Positions 11,201-24,189 of a stretch of 64,000 nucleotides of DNA are shown one piece after another. The notes under the pieces are model-generated. The model was not told the origin of the DNA. It saw only the letters and a program-made list of their open reading frames with translations, and made no database searches. Made by a program: the position numbers and the translations under genes. The stretch is from the NCBI GenBank assembly GCA_030789695.1, contig CM061132.1, positions 161,554,817-161,618,816 of the forward strand, given 5' to 3'. Source of the stretch: Scilla litardierei. Its lineage: Eukaryota; Streptophyta; Magnoliopsida; Asparagales; Asparagaceae. How positions within the stretch are numbered: position 1 is the stretch's first letter; each line of letters opens with the position of its first letter.

Positions 11201-14200
11201 GACTTCAGGCGATCTTGATGAGTGGGATGAGCACTGATGCGTTCAATGAAATGTGTTCTTACAAAAGTTCTGATGATAGAATTGTCCACTTCAACAACGT
11301 TTTGAAGTTTGCCATTCTTAAAAAGGATCATTCTTTTCTGGCTATTGGTGGTCCATGGAATGCGGTCATAGATGGTGGAGATCCATCGGTTGAAGACTCT
11401 TCTCTGATTAGAACAGCATGCAGGTTTTGTGCTTAATATTTATCTGTAGCGAGCAATTATGGTGTATCTATAGAGAATTGGAATACCTTTTTTACCGAAC
11501 TAAGGGCCCCTCTTTATTTGTGATGATTGGCAGATATCTCAAAGATGTCACCCAACTTGATTTACAGAATTGCCAGCATTGGAATCGTTTCCTTGAGGTA
11601 CTGCTGGTTTTTTTCATCCATAAAATCTAAATGGCTAAAGTTTGATATCTTGCCAATAAAGGTCACTGCATCTATCAGATTAGTTTCGGTTATGTCTTTT
11701 ATTGGGTGAAGATTCACCCCTTGTAGTATAGCAATTCCAAGATAGATACTAATTAAAGTACAAAGTTATAACTTGTCAGTTATATGTATCCAGCAACCCT
11801 AGTCATATGTAACTGTCACATCAAAAATCGTAAGAATATCAAGAGAACTTTGCTGTGTTCACACTTGGTAATATGTGACTATTACAATTTTGTTTTTCTC
11901 TCTTCATTTGATTTTCGAGTGCAGGTTTTATTGCTAAACTTACTGTCATCCAATAAAACAAATCCTTTACATTATATTTTAAGCCATAGGTTTCCTCTCA
12001 TCTTTTAGCAGAGATTATTCGATAGCAAAAAAATAAATCTCCAACTAAAATTGTACACCTAGCTCTTCCTTGCCTTTTTAAAGAGTGGATATATGGCTTA
12101 CAGTTGAAGGGATATGAGTCATAGGACATGTGAGTCCCTCATAAATTTGATCCATGAATCATATCTTTTTATGTGTTTTCTGTATTGTCTCGATTTTACC
12201 GGTGTTAATCCTTAAGGTTCCGTTTTGATCTTCCCTGGTGGCATCATATTGATTCCTACATTCACCGTGGAATTTCTGAAAAATCTTTATCTAAACCTGT
12301 TGTTCACATCTTTGTTCATCATGGCAGTGGAAACGAAAATTGACTCGTCTTTTTTTAAATGATGAACCTGATTTTACTATCAAGCTGTTATTCTAAAGCT
12401 AGTGGTGTTTTTCATTCAGTTATTTAAAGGTTCTCACTGCTATTGTTGTCTGACAAGTTAACAGAGCCATATGATTTCGAATTGATCCCAAATATCATTC
12501 TTGATACATCTCACATGATAATGTTAGTGGTTTTAGTTGTATCTGTAGACATTTGTTTCTTCAGTTAACATGAAAACCTTATCCTTTTTTATATACTTGT
12601 TTAAGGAGCCTGATATTTGCATCATATTACTTGTCCTATATTTTGTAGTGGTAATCAGATCTTCCGTGGTGGCATCATATATTACTACGTTCATAACCAT
12701 AGAATCACTGAAAACCATTAGCTAAACCTGTTGTCCATGTCTTCATTCATCATGGCAGTGAAAACCAAGATTGACTAGTCTTTTTGTTAACTATGACTCA
12801 GTTTTATAATGGTGCTGTTATTATAAAGTTATTGTTGTTTACGGTCAGTTGTTTAGTGTTTTCCCATTCTACTGTTGCATGACAAGTTAACAGAGCCATA
12901 TGATTTCAAATCAATCCCATGTTTCAGTCGTAACACATCTCACATGATTAAGTTAGGGCATCTGTAGACACTCGGTTCTTTAATTAACATGAGGATCTTG
13001 TCCTTATTTAGACGCCTTTCTAAGGATCTTGCTTTTCACACCATCTTACCTAGGCTATATTCTGTTGTGGTAATTTACCCCGTGCATCACATATTTTAAT
13101 TCATGACGGGCTTCTAATTGCAAATCTATTAAAATGTTACACAATAGTTTATTCCTGAATTATGGGTCTATTGTTTCGGAGCTATGTGACCTGGCCGATG
13201 GCTTAAGGAGATGTGCATTTTCATTCTACTCCTAGTCGATTAATTGTGTTTATTGAATGCCCCCATCTGTCACTCTTGATGTATTCTATTGCTCTCAATT
13301 TATATTTCTTTATATCCTTAAACGATATCATTTTCAATTTTACATTTTCCCTTTCCCATTGCTTTCTTTTCTAACTACTACTTTTCTCCAAAATTTGATG
13401 AATTGTACATTTCATCTTTCTTTTGTGTTCTTAGTGCAGCTTTTGTTGAATCAATGTACCCTGTCGCTTTATTAGTTGCTACCATTTTCCCTTTTCTGTC
13501 ACATCTTGGATTCAGTGTCTGCTATGCCTATCCTCCAGTTGCTGTTGTAACTAGGAGTGTAATTGCTCATCGTACCTTGATTGAATTTATTACGTGTCTT
13601 GATTCGGGTTCCTTGTCTTGATTCGGGTTCCTTCTTTCCCTTTTCCAAATTTGATAACTAGGAGTGGATATATGGCTTCCTTGTCTTGATTCGGGTTCTT
13701 TCTTTCTTTCTTTTGGTGAGTTCCCTTTTGTCTTTTGGGGGACTAGGATGATTAAAATGATTTATCTCTTCTATTTCCTGTGTACCATTAGTTTTTTTTA
13801 ATGTTTTGCTTTCAGAGAAAACGCCCATGGGCTTATATCATGGCCCCCAATGGGAGAAGTGATACACTAAGGTGGGGGAAAGAAGCTCTCCCATAAGGGG
13901 GAAATTTATGCTTTCGTGCCCAAATAACAACGAAACTCTGCAAACTAATGTTGTCTTTGAACACCACAAATCTAGGTGTTAACATGCCAAATTAGGGCCC
14001 AAAGTTTTTAGTTTGAAAACTCCCACACACTGTTGATGGGGGGATATTTGAATCTGTAGCCTCCTACATGTAAAAGGACATGTCATACTGCTTGCACCAA
14101 GCTCAATTGGCACATGGCACATTGATCATGTTCACTTTTCATCCTTTAAAGGTGATTTGGTCAACACGTAGACTGTCATCTATCCACTTCTTTGATATTT

Positions 14201-15362
14201 GCCATCGTTTTTTATTCGTCAGTTTTCAAGGCCTTTTTTGTTTTGGCACCTTACATTTGGAATCTGTTGTCTTGTTATTTTCTTGGGATCACAATATTCC
14301 CATCATTCTTTTATTTGTCTTTCCACCACTTTGTAGTATCAGGTTCATTGTTTAACATGTAAAAAGAAAAAGAAAAAAAAGGCTTGTCTTCATTTTACAG
14401 ATTTATCTGTTCTTCATGTCTGTTTTGTGCAAATAATGATTCTTGCAAATAATTGTTATTAACATTTTCCCTCTCTTAAAGTCTTCCTACATCGTTTGCC
14501 ACACAATCTACAACAGGTTCTCATTTATCAATATACCCAGAATGCATTCTACGTGCTTCACCCTACGTTGTGAAAGAAAGAACTGTTAGCTTTTTTAAAG
14601 ACAATGTTTCTATTCTCTTTAAATAACTTCATTATAGCTACAAGTATAAACAGTTTCAGTTGTTGCTTGTACATAGCTGATTTTTTCCCCGAATTTTGAT
14701 AATTTATTCTATTTGGCCTGATAGCTTAGGTATCAACAATGCGTGCGACCATCCGCTCTACACCATCTGAATTGGATCATCTACCATGCACAATCTAAAT
14801 CCTTAAGATTCACTTCCTTGCTAATCCATATGGTTGAGTTCATTATAGCTACAAGTATAAATAGTTTCAACTGTTGCTTGTCATATCTGATTTATTTTTA
14901 ATATTTTGGTAATTAATTCTTTTTTGGCCTGGTATACTAGGTATCAACAATGTGTGTGGCCATCCAGTATACACAGTAGAAATCATACCATCTACTATAC
15001 ACCGTCTAAACCATTGAGTTTTACTTTCTTGCTGATTCATGTGTGGTTGAGTTCATAGTCCCATCTGGTTGAGTTCATAGTCCCATCTTGTTATTTGAGT
15101 GATCAATTTTAGTCTGCCTTTGAGTTTCATTGAAATGCAGTTGCACCCAATTTTATCAATTTAGGGTTAGACACCAGCACCTGATTCCCGATTATATTGT
15201 TGATATATCTATTCTGATTTTTACTGTGAGATTACCAACAATTGCAGTTCTTTCTAGATTAGTGTGTTGCATCTCAACTTCTGTGCTGCAGATTTTTTTC
15301 GCCTCGGGCGCCCGGGGGGGGGGGGGGGGGGGGGTGTGGTTGTTGTTGTTGTTGTTGTTGTT

Positions 15363-15408
<46 letters not shown>

Positions 15409-18400
15409 CTTAGCTGTAGCCAAGGATATATAATAGTGAAATTTCCTGATTCTAGATTTTTTTTCTCAGATACATTACAATAGAGTTGGAGAAGATGGCA
15501 TGTTTAGTCATAAGGAAATTACCGTGTTATTTGTTCCGGATCTCTCAGAATGCCTTCCCACTCTTGATGAATGGCGAACACAATGGCTGGCAAGCAAGAA
15601 AGCGGTGGAAGATAGGGAACGACAGCTGTCTGTGAAGGAGAAGGTTGCTACTTAATCAATTGTACATTTGCTTTTTCTTTAAATAAATGGGTCTTATTCT
15701 TTTCTTCATTTTGTTATCTCAGAGATCTAGTGAAAAGAAGGAATCTGGGCAAGGTAGGTCTACATTGTATATTTTGTATATTTTGTTTGTTGTGACGTTT
15801 GACCATTATGTTTTTGGTGTAAGTCAAAGTTTTAAAGGTTTTTTAATTTGCCTAATTTGCTGATTTACTTTGCAGAAATAGTTAAAGCAGAAGACAGTGC
15901 GGGTAAAGGTACAAATCTTGCCAAAACAGACTCTGATGTTCCCATGACTGAGAAGGAGGCTGATATAGTGAAAGAGGCTGATACCAAAGATGCCATCAAA
16001 GAATCTAACAAGAAAAATGTGGTTGATCAGAAAGGGGAGGTACATCAAATAGATGAAAAATCAATAGAGAATGTTGAGGGAGCTGGTGAGGAAGGTAAAA
16101 CTGATGTGAAGAATGTCACTGAAGGGGCTAATGCTGATGCTTCCCTGGAGAAACCAAAGACAGTAAAGAAGAAAGTTATCAAGAAGGTTGTGAAAGGAAA
16201 AGCTGCTGCTAAGAAACCAAGTGATACAACTGTGGGGGATACAGCTGCCAAACCTGCTGACAAGGCAGATGTCAAGAATATGGGCGATAAAGAGAGCAAG
16301 CAAGAAAATGTTGGGGAAGAAGATACACCCGGCCCTGCAAATGTGAAAACATTTACAAGGAAGAAAATTGTTAAAAAGGTACTTGCTCGAAAGCCTGTTC
16401 AGAAGGTAGATAAAAATGTGGACACTTCTGCCAACCAAATGGCTGAGAAAAAATCTGAGACTGAAACATTGAATCAAGAGGTGAAAACGATCAAGAAGGA
16501 ATCTGATGAAGCAACTAAAGCCATTATCCCTCAGGAAACTGGAGTTAAAACAAGTGGAAAGAAGAAAATTATTAGAAGAGTTATTAAAAGAAAGGCTTCT
16601 GGGGCCGAAGCAGTTAAAAAGGAGCCTGAAGATGCTCATGTTGCACCACAGGAAGTAGTCAAAAAAGAAGAAACAAAGGAGCAGGTTGAAAAAAAGGATG
16701 CTGTGACCAGCAACTTAGAAAATACGATGATATCTGCGGAGCCTAAAACACTGCTCATTGAAAAGGGTAGCACGACCGAAAAGAAAGAGAAGGCTGAGAA
16801 GGAACCTAAAAAGGAGAGCAAGTTAACCGAGAAGAATTCCAAGCCAGAGAAAGGAGTCTCAAAGAGTAGTGCTGACCCTGAGGTTCCAAAGGACAAAGAT
16901 TCGAAGAAAGATGATCAAGGCAGCATGAAGGAAAGAACAAAAGATGAGAAAGAAAATAAGAGTAAAGATGGCAAGCATAACTCCAAACAAAAATCACCAA
17001 AAGAATCAAAGGAAAAAGGGAAGTCCGAAAAGCCACCCCAACACCCAGGACTATTTCTGCAAACAAAGCGAAGCAAGGGTTCAAAAGTATGTTCAAAACA
17101 TTCTAGATAAACATTATTATTCGTTCAAGCAAACAGTTTTAACTGTAAAGACTACCTTGGATTTTTTAACTGCAGATTCGATCAATGTCTCTCTCTTTGG
17201 ATGGGCTTTTGGATTATAATGACAATGACATCGAAGAAACAACATTTGAGGTTTGCGCCTAATACTCAGCTGGCATCATCTCTTAAAATTGGATATCCAT
17301 ATTATCTTTGTATATATTTGACATCACTCTGTGTTATAGACGGTTATTTTATCTCTTATTTTTTGCAACAAATTCCAAGCGATTAAATAAAGCTGATAAT
17401 ATCATAAATTAGGAAATCAAATCCCCGCCTATAAATCCATGACACTAACCTTGTTTGTATGAAAACAATTTTATGTTTGTGTCTGGGTACGTTTGCGACT
17501 ATCTACCAGCAGATTTAGCTTTTACTGGGTTTTGTTTTATTTGACATTTTAATACGAAATAGGATCAGTTATGAAATCTTTCATTTCTTTAATGCAAGCA
17601 TATGACATATATTATGTTTGGATGAATTTGGTACCCATTTCATTTATAGAATAATGTCGGCTGTGTCTTTACCTTGTTATATCACAAATTTGTGCAGCTA
17701 TCGGTTTTTGCTGAGTCACTCAATGAGCTGCTTCAGTACCAAATGGGCTGCCGTCTTTTGTCATTTCTTGAGGTAAAGTTTTCAACCGTATATATTTTTT
17801 CGTATTGCTGATCTGCATTGATTGCTTTGCAAGTATGAGCAATGCTTTCTTTATATGTAGAAGCTGCGCAGAAGATTTGTTATAAAGAAGAACCAGCGCA
17901 AGAGACAAAGAGATGAAAAATCTAAAGAGGATAAAGATGGCTCTTCGTTAAAGCGTGCTAAGGTCACTGATGAGTCTGAAATGCAAAATGAATATCCAAA
18001 ACCTGAAAAGAAAGATTCTTCAGATCAGGGTCATGATGAAACAATGGGTGAGGGTGGATCTGCAGCTGAACAAGATAAATCCAAAATGGACAAGTCAAAT
18101 GATGATAATGATGTCGAGGATGAACAAGAAAACAAATCAGATGACGATGATCAGAATGTCAATGGTGAAGATGAAGAAGATCCAGAAGAAGACCCAGAAG
18201 AAGATCCAGAAGAAATAATCGGAGATGATCAGGAAATGAATGATGTTGCTCCTTCTGGTGACGGCGCCGAGGAGGTAAGCATCTTGATATTGTTGTTAAT
18301 TTAGCTACTTGCTTTTTACATTAGTTCACAATTTGCGTTCTCAATTTAGTTATATCCATTTCTGGTACAGTTTGGTTCTGAAAGTTTGTTTGTAATAGGG

Positions 18401-21400
18401 TGGTTAAATCCGAAGTATTGGAAAAAACACTAAAATATTTTCAACGCATTCTATACAGAATTTCAGATTTCTTATGTGGCAAATTAAAGATGTTATGTCA
18501 AAGAAAAATATGTAGTTAATAATGTAGCAAATAGATTTTCTAATGGTTGAGCTCATATTTCCTTATGCATCCCAATTAATTGTTTGACTATAGTATGGCA
18601 TACTGTTAGTTGAGAACCATAGATGCTAAAGTTTCATTCCATTATTTCCTGAGCCTTTCACGGGCCCAAAAAGTTGTCTGGCACCTTACATCCATCATGG
18701 TATTGATTGGTACAAAAGGGGAGTGGAACCTGGCAAACAAGAGCGTTTGTATGAAGGTTACCCACCCAACACACACACACACACACACCCAAAAAACAGA
18801 ATCAATGGAAAAAACACACATATCCATCACTTGGTTTTCTTTTTTTTATTATTTCTCTTAAACCATTATTGTTTCCCTCTAAAGCTTTTGTCTAGACCTG
18901 GCTAATATGTTCCGATTCAGTCGCACTAATTTGTTTTGGGATTGAATTGGGACCATCAGTAGAAACTGAATGTCTTTATTGTTAGCAAACCATTATTATT
19001 TTTATAAAGAAATTCGTAAAAGGGTTATCTGTTACAAAGTTCATAGATGATTTTCAATTTTGAAAACCTTGGTGTAAAGTGAACTCTTAGTTCTTATAGC
19101 ATTTCTAGCCTTGCATTTTTATATGTAAGTTATTCTGCAACCTGGAATGTGTTATACATTAGCAGAAGGGTAAGAAGTTTGTAAGTTGAATAGGGTTCGA
19201 TAGGCATTGATTGAGATCCATTTATTAAGTTGCTTAAAATGCATATCTTGATGAATAATTTGGATATAATTAGGGAAAATTTTCCTTTATCTGATAGCAA
19301 CTTCTAGAGGGGATGAGCTGTTTGTTGTTTTTATTTCAATTATCGAACATGCGTGCAGTTGTGTATCATGGACTTGGTATTCCATCATGGTCTACTACAG
19401 TTGGGCATGCTAGGTAGATTAGTTCGTTTGATAGTGTAACTTAAAGTTCCACGTCTGGTGGCCACGCACACACGTATGTGTATGTATGTATGTATATTTA
19501 CATGTGTCTAAGTACTATTTATGAGGTAGCATTTCATTTACCTAATGAGTTGATCTCACATATAGGGTGGGACTGACCTTCATGTGATACTATCACATAG
19601 GGGGGGGGGGGTGTGGGTGGGTGTGTGTGTGTCCTGCATCCAGTGAGCAGACAACTCATTTAGCTAAAAGAGATATCACTTAACAAACATTTTTTCTATA
19701 TATATAGTTAGAGGGAAATGAGTATCATATGCTAGCTCTCATACATGCCGCGATGTGACGGGTTCTTCACAACCGGTAAAAATATACCATATGTGATTAC
19801 ATGTTCGGTGTGAAAAGAAATACGACCGTATATGAAAGTCTCTTATATTTCATAAGATACTTATTTTTTCTCATATATATGAGATTAAAAAAATAGGTTA
19901 TGCCTGATAAAAAAATGATCACGTGTTCCTTTTGGTCGAGGAAAAAGCAAAAGTACAGCTCATGTGCTTATTTTTTCCTCAACCAATGGAGACATATCAT
20001 GTCAGCGTAACTGATCATTTTTGATCAGACTTGTTTTTCATACATACATACATACACATATACATATATATGGATTTAATGTAAAAAAGGTTGCACCTAA
20101 TCAGATACCAAGACAAAAAAAGTGGAAAGTACAAGCATGACTCGCTGTGGGGCCCACCTTTTTGTGTCTTGGCACCATTAGATCAGTTGCCACCTGATCT
20201 ACATGAATCCACACACACACACATGTTGTCAATGCATGTTGTCAACACAGTAAATTTCTATGTTGGCAGCTGAAAAAAGCCACCCACCCAATTTTTTTGA
20301 TTTTTTAAAGGATTCATTTAGATATTCTAAAATCCAAAATCCCAAATTTGAGTGAACCTTAGAGATTTGATCTTGATCCACGCAGTACAAAAAATTAAAT
20401 TGTTCTAAACCCGTTGAGTTTGTAACAATCGGATCAAGGGTCAAACGGCACATAAATTTCTCTGATATATATAGCAGAGATTTGATCCTGATCCACACAT
20501 TACAAAAAATTAAATTGTTCTAAAACCGTTGAGTTTGTAACAAACGGATCAAGGGTCAAATGGCACATAAATTTCTCTGATATATTTATGTAACACACAC
20601 ACACATACACACACAGGAGGAATATGAGTATTAGCTACCTAAGGAGGAAATCCCTTAGCTTTTTTTAAAAAGCCTACTCAATTGTTTCAATGATTGGGAC
20701 TGTTCACTTTGATTTTCATATTTTAAAACCAAATACACCAAAAATCTATGAAATCCAGCCTCTTTTGCTTGCCGACCTAAAGTTCTATTAGTGTGAAACT
20801 GTTAAATTTGCAACACAAAAATCTTTGAGCAGCACTCTTTGGGTTCTTAGGTCTTTTGGTATTTTGGGGTTTTTAGAATATAAAGATCAAAATGGACGGT
20901 TTTGAGTGTCAGAAAAATAATGGTGGGTGGAGGGTGGACTTTTTGCCCGAACCTGGGAGGGATTTTCTTGGTAGGTGATGCATATTCTTGTTTGTGTATC
21001 GTATGTCCAACACTTTTTCGGACAATGCTTGTCACTGATTCTGGTAGTGTATCGGTTATTGTCGCCTTGTATCATCATGTTGTCCTTATCTTGGCACGGC
21101 AATGTCTATGCTTGTGAAATGTAGCTTTTAGGCATCTGAATACAAGTAATTGTTTGGGGATAACATATCTTCAACGCTGGTATAGTTTCTACTGTGTATA
21201 CACTTGCAATAATCCTTTCCTTACTGCCACAATAACAATATGGTTACTCATCGAGCGATGATGAGCCATCCTTCCACATTTTTGTGCATTTGATTAAAAT
21301 TTTCCCTTTCCAGTCGGACAAGACTGCAGCTAAAACAGATGAAGTAAAGGCCAAGCCCGAGAAGGCAATCACTGAAGAAGATGATAAGAACATAAACATC

Positions 21401-22059
21401 AAGAATATTGAACCGATGGATGAGAAATTAGATGGAGAGAAGAAAGAAGAAGATAAACGATCTGAAGTAGCAAAATCTGATTCCGGGAAAGAGGTGGTTG
21501 TTGATAAAGAAGTGTTGCAGGTAAATTAGCAATGTCATGGCAGAAATCTGACACTGCCTTTTGATTTGGTCATATGTGCTTTTCTCATATTTCTGATTTG
21601 TTTGCGTCTTATTTTCAAATAGGCTTTCAGATATTTCGATTACAACCGTGTGGGCTATATCAAGGTAAAATAGACTGAATCCACCCTTTCTCATTTGGTT
21701 GAATGCACTCGTTGTAATGTGAACTTACCGAACTTTCGTTACCATAGGTTGAAGATTTGAGATGCCTACTTCATAACTTGGGCAAGTTTCTCTCTAATAG
21801 AGATGTCAAGGTTAGATTACTGCACCTGTCCCCTTATGTGAAGAAAACCTACACCACCAACTACGTGGATGCCCACCCATGCATCAGTCCAATTTACGTT
21901 GTGTTTGCAGTTGAATATGCATGGTTGGGGTTTTTTTCTCACCCTGGGTTTATTTTGGCAAAGCAGGAATTAGTTTATTCTGCCCTCTCTGAAAGCAGCA
22001 GTACCACAAGGGATAACCGCATCTTCTACAAAAAGCTTGTGAAGCTCACTGATCTCTGA
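5287..22059 (+). CDS. RSA1: RSA1/EMB1579-like nuclear protein, plant CCAR1/DBC1 homologue (22 coding exons)
   Basis: Exons: 5287-5358, 5445-5600, 7210-7527, 7611-7637, 7726-7787, 8058-8789, 8902-8947, 9661-9753, 9839-9894, 9993-10101, 11209-11423, 11534-11597, 15470-15643, 15723-15753, 15876-17086, 17176-17250, 17698-17772, 17861-18274, 21314-21520, 21623-21664, 21748-21810, 21967-22059. All introns are GT-AG and frame is kept through 1444 codons. Order: Gly/Tyr/Gln-rich N-terminus (1-180); Arg/Glu coiled region and SPRRA repeats (about 325-450); S1-like/burrito segment (about 472-557); DBC1/CARP1 inactive-Nudix motif LAIGGPWNAVIDGGDP (within about 558-650); Lys/Glu-rich linker (719-1120); basic NLS-like KLRRRFVIKKNQRKR at about 1173; acidic tract; EF-hand-like FDYNRVGYIKVEDLR near 1382. 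Arabidopsis RSA1/EMB1579 is a nuclear calcium-responsive protein tied to salt tolerance and RNA processing. Orthology is from remembered family sequence. The first exon and short exons (27, 31, 46 nt) are least certain. Confidence 0.88.
5659..5888. mobile_element. MITE-like inverted repeat in intron 2
   Basis: Both ends carry the same inverted sequence. The left arm starts GCATTGCAATTTGGGATGA and the right arm, read in reverse, starts GCATTGCAATTAGGGATGA. Homology continues for about 75 bp, including AAGCCCGTTTGGGC, so the 230-bp unit could fold into a near-perfect hairpin. No coding capacity. A clear target duplication outside the arms was not found. A related word (ATGCCCAAAGCCCG) recurs near 40965. 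Confidence 0.7.
9035..9293. repeat. Tandem duplication, about 128 bp x 2, in intron 7
   Basis: The stretch beginning TCCTTGCAGTCATTCTG at 9035 is repeated from 9163 with only a few differences, one being CGTCAATG against CGTCCATG. The near-identity makes it a recent duplication. It creates a second copy of a CAG that resembles a splice acceptor, but no exon follows. Confidence 0.8.
12227..13080. repeat. Diverged tandem duplication, about 430 bp x 2, in intron 12
   Basis: The copies start at GATCTTCC (12227 and 12658). They share TAAACCTGTTGT, CATCATGGCAGTG and AACAGAGCCATATGATTTC in the same order and at similar spacing. Many substitutions and small indels separate them, so the duplication is old. 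No coding potential. It accounts for part of the 3872-bp intron. Confidence 0.7.
14628..15060. repeat. Diverged tandem duplication, about 210 bp x 2, in intron 12
   Basis: The first copy starts at TTCATTATAGCTACAAG (14628) and the second at 14839. Both contain GGTATCAACAATG followed by a GTG-rich word and end at GGTTGAGTTCA. A short extra duplication of GTTGAGTTCATAGTCCCATC sits at the right edge. Non-coding. Confidence 0.7.
15314..15408. repeat. Two poly-G tracts flanking a GTT microsatellite, intron 12
   Basis: A run of 21 G (15314-15334) is followed by (GTT)n, a 14-nt T run and then 36 uninterrupted G (15373-15408), only about 60 nt before the next exon. G-runs this long are rare in plant DNA and form G-quadruplexes readily. 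They may also be an assembly or sequencing artefact. Confidence 0.9.
18770..20070. repeat. Microsatellites and a small foldback in intron 18
   Basis: Present are (CA)n at about 18770-18788, (GTAT)n near 19475-19495, G- then GT-runs at about 19601-19632, and (CATA)n at about 20040-20065. Between 19930 and 19985 the words GGTCGAGGAAAAA and TTTTTCCTCAACC form an inverted pair about 35 bp apart, a possible remnant of a small foldback element. Nothing here encodes protein. Confidence 0.6.
20361..20590. repeat. Tandem duplication, 115 bp x 2, in intron 18
   Basis: The unit beginning AGAGATTTGATC at 20361 recurs at 20476 with a handful of changes; both copies contain GTTGAGTTTGTAACAA and end in AAATTTCTCTGATATAT. 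A recent local duplication in the 3039-bp intron, non-coding. Confidence 0.85.
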
Positions 22060-22747
22060 TTATTTGGGTCGCCTGGACGATAAAATTATGACCGAATCCG
22101 CATAAGCTGGATGTGGCAAAACTCTTTTGAGATCTCCGGTCATCTTGGTTTTGACAGATCAAATAATGCTGCGTGCTGCTCGCTTAGTCATCGATGCATA
22201 ATTCAGCTCATTTGAAATTGCCTCAGAGCCATGTCAGCTGTTTGTATGAGCTAAATCGGTTACTTTGTGATCTTTAGCTTACCAACAGCGGTTTGGTCAT
22301 CATCTTATACTATTCTAGTCTTGATTTTTGGTTAGATACAGTTTGCCTTTGGTCAGATGCTTCCCTCTTGAACCATTTTCAGCCTCAATGATTGTGGGTT
22401 ATATGCAATCGTTATCTTGTATGCTGTGCTTGTTATTTGCTGTAACCTGAGATGAGGGAGATGCGCTGCTGATTCAATTTTAAAGAAACGTATGGTCAAT
22501 TGGTGGGTCTTCTGATTGTGATCTGTTGGAGCCCTCGTATCTTTTCAATAACAAGAGTGTCACACTAACAAAATACACTGTTCGCTAATCCATACAGAGA
22601 TTATTAATCATGTGACAATGTTGCATACAAATTTAAAATAGGAAGATTGTAGTTTATCATCGCAAGAGTATAGTATTGTAAGTTCATTATGGCTCCTGGT
22701 TAAATGTTTTACTATTACATGCTGTTTTGTGCTGCTGATGGACGAGA
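22060..22747. other. Shared 3' flank of two convergent genes
   Basis: This is the 3' UTR and terminator space of the RSA1-like gene (left, plus) and the cysteine-rich gene (right, minus). It is A/T-rich with no ORF of note and no recognisable transposon end. AATAAA-like words are present but poly(A) sites cannot be fixed without transcripts. Confidence 0.6.
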
Positions 22748-23486
22748 CTACGCATGGCCCCAAAATAATAGAAGAACGCTCATTATTATCGCCAAGGAAG
22801 TAGACACTGCAAGCTTGTTTCCATGGTCGAAATAGTCTCCATATCCTTCAAAGTCCTCAGAAGCACCGAAGTTGCCTTCACGAACACGAGAGAGATTGTT
22901 AGCGGTGTATACTAAGAAGCAATCCTACGAGCGCGGCTGCTGTCTGTAGCCATACCTCTCCGTTCGCCGTGGCCGCAACCGTCCGTGATAGCACGCCCGA
23001 TGTCCCGGATCGAGGCGCCGTTGAAGAACCTGAAGTTGTCCATGATCCCCGCGACGCACTTGAGCACGAGCTTCGTCTCGGCCAGGCACGGCCCGCCGCA
23101 GTAGGCCTCGAGGGCCTCCGGGGGTACATGGATGACCCCTTCGGCATTCAGCCGGTAATCTGCTTGGCAGCTGGCATACACCTTCAGATACCAAAAGGAC
23201 GTACGTAATGAGTCAAGTATGTCAGTTCCTCAATATTTAAGATCGGATGGGGGACTTGTTTAACTTACATAGCGATCATGGAAGCATTCCATTGCTCTCT
23301 CGATGATATCGGCTGTGTTTGCACGATTCGAATCATGTACAAGGTAATTAGACAATACGTCGAGATACAGAGACACACACACACACATAGAGAGAGAACA
23401 AGCGCACCTGACACGTGACAAGTTAAAGACATGGCGAGCAGAGCTACGAGCACGAAGCAGCGTCGGAGGGCGAAATGAGAAGCCAT
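22748..23486 (-). CDS. Secreted six-cysteine plant protein, DUF7731-like, copy 1
   Basis: Four exons read right to left: 23408-23486, 23269-23312, 22956-23181, 22748-22875 (477 nt, 158 aa). All junctions are GT-AG and in frame. The protein starts with a hydrophobic signal peptide (MASHFALRRCFVLVALLAMS). A domain with six cysteines follows (ECF, SCQ, YCGGPC, KCV, GCG), containing VPPEALEAYCGGPCLAET and FRFFNGASI, as in the plant family I recall as DUF7731. The C-terminus is a hydrophobic tail (about 20 residues ending FWGHA) after a short polar stretch, suggesting a membrane or GPI anchor; this is inference. No function is known to me. Exon phases match the paralogue at 29123-29931. Confidence 0.82.
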
Positions 23487-23545
23487 GGAAGAAGTCGTCT
23501 CTAAGCAAATCCCCAAGCAGTGTAGATGAGAGCTCAGGGGAGTAG

Positions 23546-23552
23546 ATTTATA
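23546..23552 (-). promoter_or_regulatory. TATA box of cysteine-rich gene copy 1
   Basis: TATAAAT on the minus strand, 60 bp upstream of the ATG. This gives a short leader typical of small plant secretory genes. Distance and motif support it; the transcription start is not shown. Confidence 0.55.
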
Positions 23553-24189
23553 ATCTCCAGCAAAACTTGCAGCCGATCCCCTCTCTCTTCGTTCACCTCT
23601 TGTGCTCTCTTTCTTGCTTTCTGGTGCATGGACCAACCAATTGTTCATTCGAAATTACTTATATGACCTTGTTTAAAAAGAGAGAACATGCAGGAAGGGA
23701 TGAGATTATTGAAGAGGGGGCATGGGACTGATCTGTCAATCTGATGCTGCATTTTGACATGGGTCTCATGTTGGTGGCTTTGGTTTGTTTTTCTAGAGCA
23801 AGGGGAGTTGAGATTTGGTGGGAAGATGCTTGCCAACTGAGTAGACATCGTTTTGTTTAAAAGTCTTTCCTCAGTTTGTCAGCAGCATGAGGATCGCTTA
23901 TAGGAGGAACTGATGTATTGACCAGAGATTATATTTTTATACTAGTAAGTTGCATACCAGAGTGCATACTACTGTAGTACTACTAGCAGCTGTCATGTGA
24001 TGCTGTAGGGTCCTCTTAGTCCTAGTTGTATTGGATGTGGCGAACTGTGATCTTGATCTCGGCCATTGGATCATAAAAATATAACCATCAACATCACGTT
24101 TAGAGTATTTGATGTATCAGTAGGACTCAAGGGTTGCACAATTTGGTGTGTGTATTGGAAAAATAAAAATACCAGGCAGGGAAAACATG

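Noticed and set aside
15130..15483. 117-aa ORF containing poly-Gly
   Set aside because: Runs through intron poly-G and GTT repeats.
16061..16639. Minus-strand 192-aa ORF
   Set aside because: Shadow of the large Lys/Glu-rich exon of the RSA1-like gene.
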